Shown: positions 13,709 through 24,794 of the stretch, one piece after another
Position numbering within the stretch: position 1 is the first letter of the stretch
How the letters are laid out: the number at the start of each line of letters is the position of its first letter
NCBI RefSeq assembly: GCF_029873635.1
Contig: NC_080428.1
Span: forward strand, 61,925,957-61,989,956
Length of the DNA: 64,000 nt
Source: Malania oleifera
Taxonomy: Eukaryota; Streptophyta; Magnoliopsida; Santalales; Ximeniaceae
Reading direction: 5' to 3'
Notes under the pieces: model-generated
Told to the model about the DNA's origin: nothing
Databases searched by the model: none
The model's input: only the letters and a program-made list of their open reading frames with translations
Made by a program: the position numbers and the translations under genes

Positions 13709-14822
13709 TCCCTGTTTATATGAAACTGTATATACATAATACTAAACTGAAAACTTCCCTAGATGGATAATTGTATGTCATGATTTAACCCCTCATGACA
13801 GGGTTGTGTGGCTAGTAGGCGGGATCTATCCTGGCTGGCCGACCAGGATAAACCACTATACTCCATCAGTTTGATTAGCCCTCCTCAACCTATATCTGAT
13901 GGGGAGCATGTCCACACATGGGCATTTGATTGACCTACTTACCACGTATTATCTAAATAGGTGATTGCACTCTATTCTGTATATAGCAACGATACTGTGC
14001 TCTGTAAACTGTATCTGTAATGGTCCATCAGGGTCTGATACTATGTAATACATCTCTATATACAACTATTTATTTTACCATGATTTTGTAATAACTGTAT
14101 AAATCATGACACTGTGATAAACTGTATTTGTATCAATTGTATTTCTGAAATGAACTGTAAAACTGTATGTCATGGTACTGGAAACTGTATAATCATGGTA
14201 TTATGTAATTACTGTAAAACATATCCACTGTCTGTATATTCTGTAAAACATAACTCTGAAAAAATAATGTAAAGCATGTTTTTGTAGTATATCTATATTC
14301 TCAAGCCACACAGTAATTTAAAACATATTATTCATAATTAATAAACTATATATAGTTCTGCTGAGAATAATAACCTGGTAAAATATACATTTTATACTGA
14401 AAATCATTCTAAAGCTGCCTAGCATAACATATTTTCCTTACTTGATTCCTGCTAAAAATATCTTACTCTGACGGGTCCTACACCCGCAGGGTTCTCCACC
14501 AAATACCCTAAAAATCATATATCCTAGAGTAAAATATTACTATTTCTATGTCTACAACATTTCTTACAACTGCTGAAAAGTCAAATTTCAACAAAAGGGT
14601 CTTACCCTGAATTTGGGATGAAATCCAACTTCATCCCACCGACGATCTGCTCTAGCAGACTTGAAGAGAACTTCCCCAAGAGCGTCGTGGTGGCCTTAGA
14701 TCGTCAATTCATTGACTAACGGGGCCAAAATCGAAGAGAGAAGAGGGAGGAACCGTAGGGAGGAGAGAGAGAGAGAGAGGGTTTGTGCGTCAAAATTCTG
14801 CTGAAAAAAATGAAGTTTGGCC

Positions 14823-15080
14823 ATTTTATACACTGGCCATCGTCGACAAGCCATGTCACCTCATCGACGAGATCAAGAGACCATTCGTCGATGAACCCTA
14901 CCCTTTGTCGACGAAATTCAGAGTCGCTCAAATATCCTTTTGGTATTTTCTCGTCGACGAAAGTTGTCTTTGTCGACGAGGCCCTCTTGTACCCTCGTCG
15001 ACCAATCCCTTGTGTTCGTCGATAAGGACCTGATAAATTTTCTTGGGTCATTGCATCCCAAAGTGAAACGTCATCAACTG
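14823..15080 (-). promoter_or_regulatory. GTCGAC palindrome cluster and TATA box of the 5' LTR
   Basis: Nine palindrome-like units lie at 14838-15080, and a TATAAAAT-type box (minus strand) follows at 14823-14830. This is the U3 arrangement expected of an LTR promoter. Activity is not shown by sequence. Confidence 0.6.
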
Positions 15081-15318
15081 CCTCCTTCTGTTACTGTTTC
15101 CATTTCCCTCCCTCTTTATTCTTTAAATACCATTATTATTCAGGTCATTACAGTATTCCTCCGCTATAAGCGAGGGTATGTATGTATTGTGGCGGAGTTG
15201 CGTTGTAAGTGGTCGTCGGCTCTTCCTAGAGTCGAGTATGTGTATTTGGTTGGGTGGATGAGTTGGTGAATGAGAGATTACAAATTTTGAGGACGGAATT
15301 TTTGTAAAGAGGGGAGGT

Positions 15319-16968
15319 TGTAAGAACCCAACCTCTGAGATATGGAATCAATAAATAAGAAAAGGATAAAACAGTAATTTGAGCAGGCTTCGTCGACAAA
15401 GCCAGAGTTTCATCGATGAAGGCCCTTCTACTGTTCGGCAATGAAATACAGAGGTTTGTTGACGAAGAGAAACTGAGAGGTTTGGGAAATCCTGAAATCT
15501 CAGGCTCATCGACAAGACCACCACTACGTCGACGAATTTCCTTTGCTGGCTCGTCGACGAAGACACCGCCTCGTCGACGAACCGACGTTACTGCGAGGAT
15601 TAGGGAAGGAATCTCTACGTGTTCTGTGGAACGGATCTTCGTTTTAAGGTCTTCGGGTTTTGACCCCAAAAATTGAGGTAAGGCTCGATTTTCATTTATG
15701 TTCCAATAGATCTGTAAAGCATAAGATTGTAAGTAATTATTGTACTGTGATTTATAGGTTTTGGTAACTCGGTTCATGGTTTAGGAGCCGTAGAGTTCAT
15801 GTTTGGATTTTCGGGGAAAGGTAAGGGGATTCTGTTTATATCAATTATTTTTGAAATTGGATTCGGTAGAACTGTGGTTTACGATCTTGTGTATGTTGGG
15901 GCTACTTATTTGGGAAAATCTAATGGGTGAAAATTACAGGGTTTTCATATTATAGTTTTGGGGAAAAGGAGGCATCGGGTTGCATCTCTGGTTTCATTGG
16001 AAAACCGTAGATATATTGTGTTATAGAGATGGTCGTGCCTTGACTTGTTTTAAACTGTATTTTGAAAATCACGATTTTGAGATTACCAAATGAGTGTGGA
16101 ATGAATTGTTATATGATTATGCATTAAGTTGTGATTTGCTGAAATGTGATATAGGAACATATGTTTCGACTTGTTTCAATTTGTGAAAGAGTGTCCAGCT
16201 CTATGTCCGAGGGTGTGAAATACCACCTGCTAGTGGCAAGAATGTCTGGCTCTATATCCGAGGGCGTGAAATATCGTCTCTTATCAACTGATCACCGAAG
16301 GGTGTGGATCCACCAGATGTATCAATATGATGCCATGGGAGCCTAGGGCTATGCCATGTGCCAAGGACGTTGTGTAATGCGGGGTGGCTTTGTGCCAAAG
16401 GGTGTAACGACACTGGGTTTATTGATCATGTGTGTGTTGGGAACTATATTGGAACTATTTTTTGAAAAATACTGGAATTGTATTAAACTGTGATATATTT
16501 TATGTCATGATAACAGTCATATGCCACACACCGATATAACCTAATTCTTCCTTACTGAGAGGTGTCTCACCCCTTATCGTATGTACATGTTTTCTGGTCC
16601 TTCGAGTGATCGGAACTAGCGTCTTTGTGTTAGGAGCGTGGTGGTCGGTTTACTTCATAAAGTACTTGTGTAAGTACTAGGACTGTAACAGGGTTGTCGT
16701 GTTGAGTATAGCTAACACCCTAGGTTATATTTTGTAATATGGAGCTTAGAATCTGTTTTGTATCGACTTTGGTATGGTATTATATATGTATGGAATGAAT
16801 GTTTTCGCTGCGTATATGTCGTGTATGTGAATGTGTATAGGGTGCACGGGAACCCCACGGGGTCGGACCCTCATTCATTATAGTATCATTTGTGTTTTGT
16901 ATGATACAAGGACAGGTTAGGTTATTACATCACACCCTAGGTCCTATTGCTGGGTTCGGGGCATGACA
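15319..16968 (+). repeat. 3' LTR of the plus-strand chromovirus
   Basis: It starts TGTAAGAACCC directly after a purine-rich tract and ends GCATGACA at 16968 (1650 bp). It holds seven or so GTCGAC-type palindromes (15388-15585) and a 51-bp internal duplication (about 16190-16222 and 16240-16272). The insertion that interrupts the 5' LTR falls in that duplicated segment. I see no clear TATA box in this LTR. Confidence 0.88.
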
Positions 16969-18150
16969 CTTCTGGCCTCACGAGCTTTGCTCATTAGTTG
17001 GGCAATGGGACATCGCTCTCCGACTTCCAATGACTTGAAATGGATGGAAACACAGCAGGCTTGGAGGACTCGGGGTGTACTTTGGGGGATCACTTCAATG
17101 CCTAAATAAGGGAATCCTTTAAAGAGGTTGAATGCAACAGTAAAAGTATGTTAAGAGTGAGTTACCTTGGCTTGTTTGCATCACCCTTCTTTATAGTGGC
17201 GAGGTTTAACCATTGGGGTGATCCGTCATTAAGATGCGGGGGCGTTGATCACTCTAGAGGTTTAAAGCGCCAGTGTGGATCTCTCCTTTCATTATTGGAT
17301 TAAAGCTAATTGTTCTTGTTAGAGAATTTGACTTGGGTAGTGATTGTTGGGTTTTGACTTCCTTTTATAAGCTGATATATTTAGGGCATATCAACATGCA
17401 TGTTCTTCTTATTTAGATTTCTTTTTATTTGTTCTCATACTTCTTTCTAGAAACATAGATGTCTTTTGTTTCTCTCTCTTCCATTTATTAAATTTGAATT
17501 GCTTTCTTTTGTTCCTTTTATAAGGTGTCGTTTAATACCTCATGCCCCAATTTAATTTCTTCTAGTGTAAAATTTGTCATAACAAGAGTTCCTTTCTCTA
17601 GCTAGTTTAAATTCACTATAGTTGAGGGTTTTTTGGTATATATAATTTTGTTTTATTTTTTATTTTAATACAGTGAAAAAACATATTCTAACAATGCATA
17701 TGTTTATGTTGCTAGTTTTTATTTTCACTATCACTTTTCAATTATTTTTAAATTAAAAAAAACAAAAATTTATGATTTTCAATTCTTTTGATAACCTATT
17801 ACCAAAATATTTTAATATTAAAAATTATTTTTTGTCGATTGAATGATTCATTTTAGGAAATGGCATATTAATGTTGTTTATCCTAGAAGAATCCCACACA
17901 AATGTTTAGACCTAATTTAAATGTTGTTTACATATAATACCACCCAATTGGCTCAAAAGAGTAAATGAATGGCCTATTAATCTCCAATACATATATATGG
18001 TCCCTCACCTTAGCATCTAAGCATAGGATATGTGTGCGTGTGAGATAAGAATGTTCCAACCATAAATTACTTGGTGTTTTTTTTAAAGGCCTAGGTCAGG
18101 GGGAAAAGTAAGAATTTGCCAAAACTTAAGCGTTATGCATTAATGTTTAG
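16969..18150. other. No gene recognised
   Basis: The first roughly 330 bases have moderate GC and resemble no family I know. From about 17330 the DNA is AT-rich with no open frame, splice pattern or repeat that I can support. The first five bases (CTTCT) should be one copy of the target duplication of the preceding element; its partner lies outside the window. Confidence 0.5.
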
Positions 18151-18275
18151 GTAGATGGAAGCCTATGTATGATCCTAAGGTAGCGAAATTTCTTGTTGGG
18201 TAAGTTCCAACTCATACAAAAAGCATAACTATTTGGGCACTGTCTCAGAAAAAGGTTTAAATATATTATAAGTAG
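18151..18275 (+). pseudogene. Organelle-type 23S rRNA fragment in the nucleus (NUPT or NUMT)
   Basis: Three short blocks in the right order match the universally conserved 23S rRNA core: CCTAAGGTAGCGAAATT (about 18173), then TTGTTGGGTAAGTTCC (about 18193), then TTTGGGCACTGTCTC (about 18232). The spacing fits plastid or plant mitochondrial 23S/26S rRNA. Cytosolic 25S rRNA reads differently here. Similarity fades on both sides and many C/T and G/A changes are present, as expected of an old, methylated nuclear copy. I cannot tell plastid from mitochondrial origin. It is not a functional rRNA gene. Confidence 0.75.
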
Positions 18276-18361
18276 GTCCCAGATTTATCAAAAAGCGGAA
18301 TTCATTTGTCGCATGTTTGACATTTATAAAATAAGCACATATACACTTCGAGGGAGAAATC

Positions 18362-18640
18362 CTATATAATTTATTGATGTATATGAACTTCACATTATTT
18401 TTCATTGTCTTTCTTTAACTGTGTGCAAAGGAAGCAAACAAGAATGAGAATTATGAAATAATTCATTCTTGATGAATTTCTTTTTAAATCCCTTATGCAC
18501 ATTAAAATTCTATATAATTTATTGATGTATATGAACTTCACATTATTCTTCATAGTCTTTCTTTTACTGCGTGCAAAGGAAGCAAACAAGAATGGGAATT
18601 ATGAAATAATTGGTTCTTGATGAATTTCTTTTTAAATCCT
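18362..18640. repeat. Tandem duplication, 148-bp period
   Basis: Two copies of about 130 bases (18362-18491 and 18510-18639), each starting CTATATAATTTATTGATG, are separated by an 18-base spacer. They differ at only about ten positions. No coding potential. Confidence 0.85.
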
Positions 18641-18741
18641 CTTAGAGCATTGCTCGAACCCTAACACAAACACACATACAAATATTTGAAGTGTATATGC
18701 CAATGACCATGATGAATAAAGCTAAAGTGCGGAAGTACTAC

Positions 18742-21306
18742 TGTAACGCCCCAAACCCTTAAACCTAAGTCCGACGAATTATACCTGATAAAATTCTTGA
18801 TAATCCATAATCAACATATACACAGCGGAAAATATAAACATAATCTCCATATACCATAATATCAGAGTTTATTAATTCTAACTATAATCTATAATAAATC
18901 ATCTATCACCTGCATTTTCATAAATCTACATAATTCCCAAAACATTTCAGTATTTTCATAATCATTTCTTACTCAACAGCCTTAAAACATAAAGACATAA
19001 AACATAAATATTTACATTCCCCAAAATTAACATAGAAATATACTATTTTCTTTTTCTATTTTCCAAAAATGTTATAAAAACCTCGAGCTCTCTAAGCTCG
19101 ATCTCGAGGAAATCCTAAAAAAAATAAATTCATATTCGGGTGAGACACATCTCAGTAAGGGAAGAAACTACATATTAAAACAGTGTGTAGCCAACATGAG
19201 TCTATATAACAACATAATATTTAACATTTGAAAATCGTTAACAAAATTTCTGAAATCATTCTCTGAACCTAATCAATCACATGCAAAGATTTAACCCACG
19301 AAATAACCCAAGGATAGGGGTGATTACCCGCCCATACAAGTAGCACCCCTATGCTCTGATATTTAGGTAACCCTAAGGTCACTAATAAAGCATACTAGGG
19401 CACTCACCTTACTCAGTAAGCTCTCAAGTGTTAGATTGATCTCGTACTCACACCGTTCAACAACAGCTTACCGGCAAAGGCCCTAAGGATAGAGAAATCT
19501 ACCCGCCCATACAAGTAGGTTCCCTCTGCCCTAGTACGTTATGCAGCTACTGCCACATCTGAAGCTACTAGTGCACTTGCCTTACTCAGCAAGCCCTCAG
19601 GCGAAGAGTGCGCCCCGCCCAAACGTAACATGTTCTACATACATAAATACTTCTAATATCATAATACATTATTCTTTTCTGTCATTATTCAATCATACAC
19701 ATTCGTTCATGTTCATAACTTAAACATTGCATTTCATTTCACTTTAAGTGACTCTTTCCCATTTTACATTGTTCACATTTCACATTTCATTTCCATTTCA
19801 TTCATTTCCCTTTTCATTTCATTTCATTTCATACTCAGCATCTTTCAGCTATCATACATTTACTCAACATTTTTCAACTATTTTACCCAATATTTTTCAG
19901 CTGTTACATATTTACTCAGCATCTTTCAGTTGTTTTATCCAGCATCTTTTAGTTGTTTTACCTAACATTTATCAGTTGTTTACCCAGCATTTTTCAACTG
20001 TTTACATGGTTGTATTAACACACACAAATAGCATAATTCATATTATGTTTTATTCACAATGCATTACTTACTTAACCTACATCTCATGCATTTAACATAT
20101 ATTTGCACAAAATCTCATGTCACACAATTTAACAATAAAATTCATACATTATCTGTAAAATAAGTCAACCAACATTTAACGTTTATATACTGAAAATACC
20201 TTTCATTTCTTACATAATTATCCTGAAAATATTTTTCCACTTTCATCAGTTCATTTTTGCGTATACATATCTAATAAACAACCATAAACTCGAAAAATAT
20301 AATTTAAATGGTTGGCATTTTAAACTCATACCAAAACATATACACGTATATATAACATGATTCATTTTTCATTAAATTCATAAAAATTCTGATTTAATAT
20401 ATATTTTTCCCCTTACTTGATTTCTTGAACTACGCCAACTGGGACTCCAAAAAATATCTGTGGCGCTCACCCAGATCCTAAATCAAAAATCCTAATTCCA
20501 TTAAATTAATCCTAAATAAAATATTATTTTAATATTTTTTAGGCTCATAAATTCTAAATAAATAAATATACCCTTAAATATAACCAAATTACCAAAATTT
20601 TTAAATCCCACTTTCGCTTTGGAGTGGGGTTTAAAAAACCTCAATTGAAAAATTACTTACGTCAAAATAACGACGATAACGACTAGGACCCCATGGTAGT
20701 ACTTGATTGTCGATTTAACAGCAAATTTAATAAGAAATTGAGAAATTAGGGAAAAATTATCTTATCCTAGGAATGATACCTACGCCGCTCTCACGACAAA
20801 TCCGCTCCAGTAGAAATATCGATGGCGGAACTAAGAATCCAACGGCACCTTCTGTTTCCCGATCGGTAATCGTTAGGCCGACGAAATTTAGGAGAGAAAG
20901 AGATAGAGACAGAGACGATGGAGTGAACGCTAAGAGAAAGTGAGAGAACTTATCGAACTTATGAGATTTTTTTTTTTTATTCAATTCTAATGGTCTGAAG
21001 CTTCTTTTGAAACTTCAGATGGTTTTTGATTAACTATATAATATATTATATTAATATATTATATATTATATTATATAATTTAATTAATAATAATTAATTA
21101 AATAATTATTTTAAATTTTAATTAATTAATTATTATTTTAATTTTTTATTTATTTATTTATTTAATAATATTAATTAATTAATTAATTAATAATTACTCT
21201 TAACTTTTTTTTTTTTTCATGTTATTTCTTTTTACTGATTTACTTAATACATTAATTTAATAATATTTAACTAATTAATTGATTTTTTTTTTTTCGAGTT
21301 ATTACA
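18742..21306 (-). mobile_element. Solo LTR of a Ty3/gypsy element
   Basis: A 2565-bp segment beginning TGTAACGCCCC and ending GAGTTATTACA. It is flanked by perfect 5-bp duplications ACTAC (18737-18741 and 21307-21311). The reverse complement runs TGTAATAACTC...GGGGCGTTACA, a common plant Ty3 LTR form, so the sense is minus. The LTR-typical block 'ttactgagatgtgtctcaccc' is present in reverse complement near 19140. It holds no internal coding region, so this is a solo LTR left by LTR-LTR recombination. It shares family with 1-540. Confidence 0.9.
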
Positions 21307-21585
21307 ACTACACTACCATTGAATTATAGAAACGGAGCTTGAAGATCTTATTAGTTATAAGGTATAAACATGACAGACATATAATGCTTTAACAAGCCAG
21401 AGGTTGTCTAATGCCTTTTCTTAATTACAGTACTGAAAGTATACCTAAATTGTCCTCCTCCTCTTCTTCTTCTTCTTCTTCGCTACTTTGCACAACAACT
21501 GCTTTCAGGGTTTGGGAAAGGGAGATGCATATATGGAAGCTTCAAGCTATTCAGCAGACCCACATACAGCTAGCTAGCTAGCTAG

Positions 21586-22422
21586 CTAGGCAGACTCTGG
21601 CGCCATGGCGTCCGCCATGTGCTCCTGGACATGACTACTGCGCCCTGCGCCCTCACTCCCCACTCCAGGCTCAGGGTCACTCAATCTCCATCTGTAGTTG
21701 TCAAAATCAAAATGCAACCCAAACACATTGCAAGACCCTTCGTACCCATTCCTTTGGCAACTTATGGGCGCGCAATACACCGGCTGACCATATGGGTACC
21801 ACCCTCCGCCGCCGCCGCCATAACCCATTGCCCCACCGATAACAATGCGGCCGCTGCCGCCCCCCCTCGCGGGACCGTCAATACCCGGGGGACCCCCATA
21901 ACCGCCGCCACTGCCACTTCCATCACCTTGTCCATATCCGCTGCCCTCAATGGTTATTGTAGGGAATATGGTCGGGATGTCCGGGAAGCCGGGGATTGAT
22001 CCCGGGATGCCCGTGATGCCTGCGAAACCTTCACCCGAGCCATGGCCGCCACCGCCACCGCTGCTACCTTGGGAAACGCCTCCCATTCCGCCGGCATAAC
22101 TGTCGCCAGGGCCACCGCCACGACCAGTTCCGCCGTTCTGAGTGCTGCTAGAGCCAGCGCTGCTACGACTGCTGCTGCTGCTGCTGCTGCTACTACCACT
22201 GGTGGAGGGAGAGGTGTAACCATCACCGTCACCACTACCGCCAGTTCTCCATGACCATATAGCTCCAAGTCCTGTGTGGTAGCCGGAATCATGGTTTTGG
22301 TTACTGGCCTTATCGTGGACATCGTTGCCGGTGTCGGCAGGGGTGGCTCTGTGGGCAGAGGAGATGGTAGAGATGAAGAGGAGGAGGAAGGCCAAGAGAA
22401 GCCATTGTGGGGATATTGCCAT
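21586..22422 (-). CDS. Secreted glycine-rich protein (putative cell-wall GRP)
   Basis: A single-exon gene of 278 codons from the chosen start. Residues 1-23 form a clear signal peptide (hydrophobic LLLAFLLLF, then Ser/Ala before the likely cleavage site), so the product should enter the secretory path. A Ser-rich run follows (about 76-95), then a Gly-rich region (about 96-207) with GGG, GYG and SGG units and a Pro/Ile-containing middle. The tail (208-278) is acidic and non-repetitive with three Cys (217, 222, 231). An in-frame ATG at 22473 would add 17 residues ahead of the signal, but it lies almost on the TATA box, so I prefer 22422. Plant GRPs of this layout are usually wall proteins; the exact function is unknown. 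The GC-rich coding region stands out from its AT-rich surroundings. Confidence 0.75.
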   Translation of the reverse strand: MAISPQWLLLAFLLLFISTISSAHRATPADTGNDVHDKASNQNHDSGYHTGLGAIWSWRTGGSGDGDGYTSPSTSGSSSSSSSSSRSSAGSSSTQNGGTGRGGGPGDSYAGGMGGVSQGSSGGGGGHGSGEGFAGITGIPGSIPGFPDIPTIFPTITIEGSGYGQGDGSGSGGGYGGPPGIDGPARGGGSGRIVIGGAMGYGGGGGGWYPYGQPVYCAPISCQRNGYEGSCNVFGLHFDFDNYRWRLSDPEPGVGSEGAGRSSHVQEHMADAMAPESA

Positions 22423-22480
22423 TTCTGCTGACTTTTTGAGTTGGTGCTGATGAATATGCTTACTGCTAGGCATATTGCGG

Positions 22481-22492
22481 CTTTATATATAT
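22481..22492 (-). promoter_or_regulatory. TATA box of the glycine-rich protein gene
   Basis: On the minus strand it reads TATATATAAAG. Transcription about 30 bases downstream would start near 22455-22460, leaving a 5' leader of roughly 35 bases before the ATG at 22422. That placement would exclude the ATG at 22473. Confidence 0.6.
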
Positions 22493-22499
22493 GTGCAAA

Positions 22500-23687
22500 A
22501 AAAAAAAAAACAAGGGTAATGGGAAGGAGGGGAGGAGAGAGATGGGCATGAAAATGGGAATTAGTTGATGAATAAGGGAGCAAGTGAGGGCATAGTTTCA
22601 GGTGATGATGTTCTTAGGATCCGCTAGCATGATACTTGCATGAAGGATTACGTGCAGTTAATGTAATTGTTTCAGCACTTCCATCAGCTAGTTTTTAGTT
22701 TTACTTTTGGGTGAAGCCATGCCTCGTGATGTGGTGTAGTGCTACATTTTAATGCCTAAAAAATGCACTTTTTAATTACTAAATTCTTTATATAATTATA
22801 TCATAGTCATAATATCATAATATATACAAATAAGTATTAAGCAAATAAACGAATGGTATTAAAAGGTAAGTATAACATTTCTGAAAAAGATTTGCTTAAA
22901 AACTTATGTGCATTAATTGAAAATCATTTAAAAATCAATTAAGATTTGGTTGGTATAGTCTAAAACTTGTCATAATTAACATAATTAGGTAGATCAAGAA
23001 ATTTGTCCTTAACAAGAATATGATGTAGAGGATGGTTTTCTCGGCACACATAACTATATGACTTGTGTCACTATTATCATATTATAATATTTATCATTGA
23101 CCATTCTCATGATAAATACATGCGTGTCACGTGGATGCAGAAATATGCAGAAGATTTTCTTTTAAGCACTCCCAATCAATAAGAGAATCCAATGTCGTAG
23201 AGTAACTAACGTCGTGTCACCTGTAGTACTACTAGCTATACGAAATGTTTCATACTCAAAGCACATATGATAAGAAATTTTTTTAGAAATTCTTATACTC
23301 ATTATGCCTGACATTGAATAAATTGGCTATTCACTTTATCAATATCTCAAAGCAATAATGGTTTTGTTTGATGCCTAATGAACGCCTAAATCCAAAAAAA
23401 AAACCATTTGAGTCATTTCTTAGCCTATTGTTATCTTGTTCCCTCAAAGTCAAGGAGCAAGACATCAATTTCTCAATTAGATAAATTTGGTGGTTCTTTT
23501 AGTCAAACTCCCTTCTGCCTTTGTACTCGAGGGCTAATTTTCATCTAACTCAAGGAAACCTTTATACTCCTCTGCTATCTTTTCGGAGGCTTACGCCCCA
23601 TAGAAATTGTCTACCTGAGACTACCCTCAATTCATAGGTTCTGACACAATATTAGAATTCTAAGTTTACTAGAGTGATATCTCACTA
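22500..23687. other. Upstream intergenic DNA, no gene recognised
   Basis: AT-rich DNA between the glycine-rich protein promoter and the hAT-like element. It has a poly-A run at 22497-22510 and no supported open frame or repeat. Distal promoter elements of the gene may lie here but none can be named. Confidence 0.5.
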
Positions 23688-23975
23688 ACAGCTACTAGGG
23701 GTGGCAAAACGGGTCGAAACCCAACAGGTGACCCGTGACTCGTCCGTTCAATCTGAGTTTAGATTTTATATAAGCCAACCTATCTATAAACGGGTCAACT
23801 TGAAGTCGACCGATTTATAAACGGGTCAACCCGAGTTCAGGTCGGCTCACCCAGCAGATGACCTGTTTATTTGCCTACTATAAACACACTACACATAAGT
23901 TAACCCTATTTTCTATCCACTATTCCATTCCTGCCCTATGCATTGTCCCTATCCTTGCTACCCAGCCAGACACCT

Positions 23976-24181
23976 TATTACAGTTAACAGCAGTTAGCAT
24001 CAGCAGTAGCAGCAGTTGTTAGTAGCAGTAGCAGTTACCAATTATAGTCGTTAAAGTTTAGTCCTTGAGTTGTTAGTTCAATAGTTAGTTTTGTTGTTAG
24101 TCCAGTCATTGCATTGTTGTCTATATATTTGTAAGCTACTCTTTAAATCAATGAAACTGAAATATTTTCACAAATTTGATA
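23976..24181 (+). repeat. 5' LTR of the short-LTR copia element
   Basis: It begins TATTACAGTTA and ends CACAAATTTGATA, matching 29145-29333. Its start contains a variable run of GCAGTAGCA-type units that differ in number between the two LTRs. Confidence 0.85.
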
Positions 24182-24188
24182 TGGAATC

Positions 24189-24748
24189 TAGGGGTGTACA
24201 AAAATTATCGAAAAATCAAAAACCGGACCGAAACCGAACCAAAACCATAAACGGTTCGGTTCTTCGGTTTTTGGTTTCGGTTTCGGTTTCGGTTTCGATT
24301 TTATGTTGAAATTGAACCGAAAAAAACCAAAAAATCGATTTATAATATATAATATGGCTAGTAAAAATATAGCATACAATATACCCATATAGCCACTATA
24401 GAAAATAAAAATCCTCAATAAATTTTTAAGAATTTTATGAAAAATAAAGGTTATTTTTGTTAAAAGTGTCCAACATATTTTATTTTGTTAAAATTATGAG
24501 TCCCTATAAAAAATTAAAATGCTCAATAAATTTTTAACAATTTTTTGAAAAATAAAGGTTATTTTTTTTGTAAAAAAAATCAGTTTAAAACTGAAAAACT
24601 ATAACCGAACCACTACATTTTCGGTTTTCAATTAAAGCATAATTTCGGTTCGGTTTCGGTTTCGGTTCAGAAATCCCAAGACCGAAAATTTCGGTTCGAT
24701 TTTCAGTTTTGGCCAAAACCGAATCGCATCGAACCATGTACAGTCCTA
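24189..24748. mobile_element. hAT-like MITE rich in CGGTTT units
   Basis: The ends TAGGGGTGTACA and (reverse complement) TAGGACTGTACA form an inverted repeat. The flanking 8-mers (24181-24188 and 24749-24756) agree at six of eight positions and fit a duplicated hAT-type target. Both arms are rich in CGGTTT/AACCGA hexamers, arranged as inverted sub-terminal repeats. The core holds a 108-bp direct duplication (starting about 24414 and 24522). There is no coding region. Its insertion splits the copia primer-binding site. Confidence 0.75.
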
Positions 24749-24794
24749 ATGGTATAAGAGCAAATTTTATAGTGTTTTCTATCAAGCTTTTCTA

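Larger units (their letters stand above)
6167..15152 (-). mobile_element. Tekay/Del-like Ty3/gypsy chromovirus nested in the first, broken
   Basis: A structurally complete but coding-dead element on the minus strand. Its LTRs lie at 13118-15152 (5') and 6167-8142 (3'). The primer-binding site for initiator-Met tRNA is just inside the 5' LTR (about 13100-13117), and a polypurine tract abuts the 3' LTR (about 8143-8156). Flanking 5-bp duplications are ATATT (6162-6166) and GTATT (15153-15157). In a LTR stretch of about 208 bases I count about 19 differences, fewer than in the element it sits in, as expected for a later insertion. Roughly ten or more breaks are apparent in the coding region. Confidence 0.9.
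13118..15152 (-). repeat. 5' LTR of the nested minus-strand chromovirus
   Basis: About 2.03 kb. It begins (in sense) at 15152 and ends at 13118, next to the primer-binding site. It contains a GTCGAC palindrome cluster (14838-15080), a TATA-like box (about 14823-14830), a GA tract (about 14763-14780) and an expanded CA tract (13664-13703) that the 3' LTR does not have. Confidence 0.9.
541..16968 (+). mobile_element. Tekay/Del-like Ty3/gypsy chromovirus, broken, host of nested insertions
   Basis: A fossil LTR retrotransposon in plus orientation. In order it shows the 3' part of the 5' LTR (541-1294), an imperfect initiator-Met primer-binding site right after it, a gag-pol remnant (about 1622-6030), a polypurine tract at about 15306-15318, and a 3' LTR (15319-16968). 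A younger minus-strand element (6167-15152) sits between pol and the polypurine tract. In one 222-base LTR stretch compared by eye, about 31 positions differ, mostly C/T and G/A transitions. It is therefore old, probably several million years on usual plant clocks, and clearly broken, with well over ten disabling changes. The clade call rests on the chromodomain-like pol tail. Confidence 0.85.

Noticed and set aside
14838-15080. CRISPR-like array of short regular repeats
   Set aside because: Plant nuclear LTR context, units too short and irregular, no associated genes.
19748-20095. A 115-codon frame inside the solo LTR
   Set aside because: It is Phe/His/Ser low-complexity translation of CATTT-rich LTR sequence.
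21619-22583. Other long frames overlapping the glycine-rich gene on both strands
   Set aside because: They are by-products of GC-rich repetitive codons; only the frame with a signal peptide, TATA box and Cys tail makes sense.
24241-24300. Interstitial telomere repeat
   Set aside because: The unit is CGGTTT, not the plant telomere unit TTTAGGG, and it lies in both arms of a MITE in inverted orientation.
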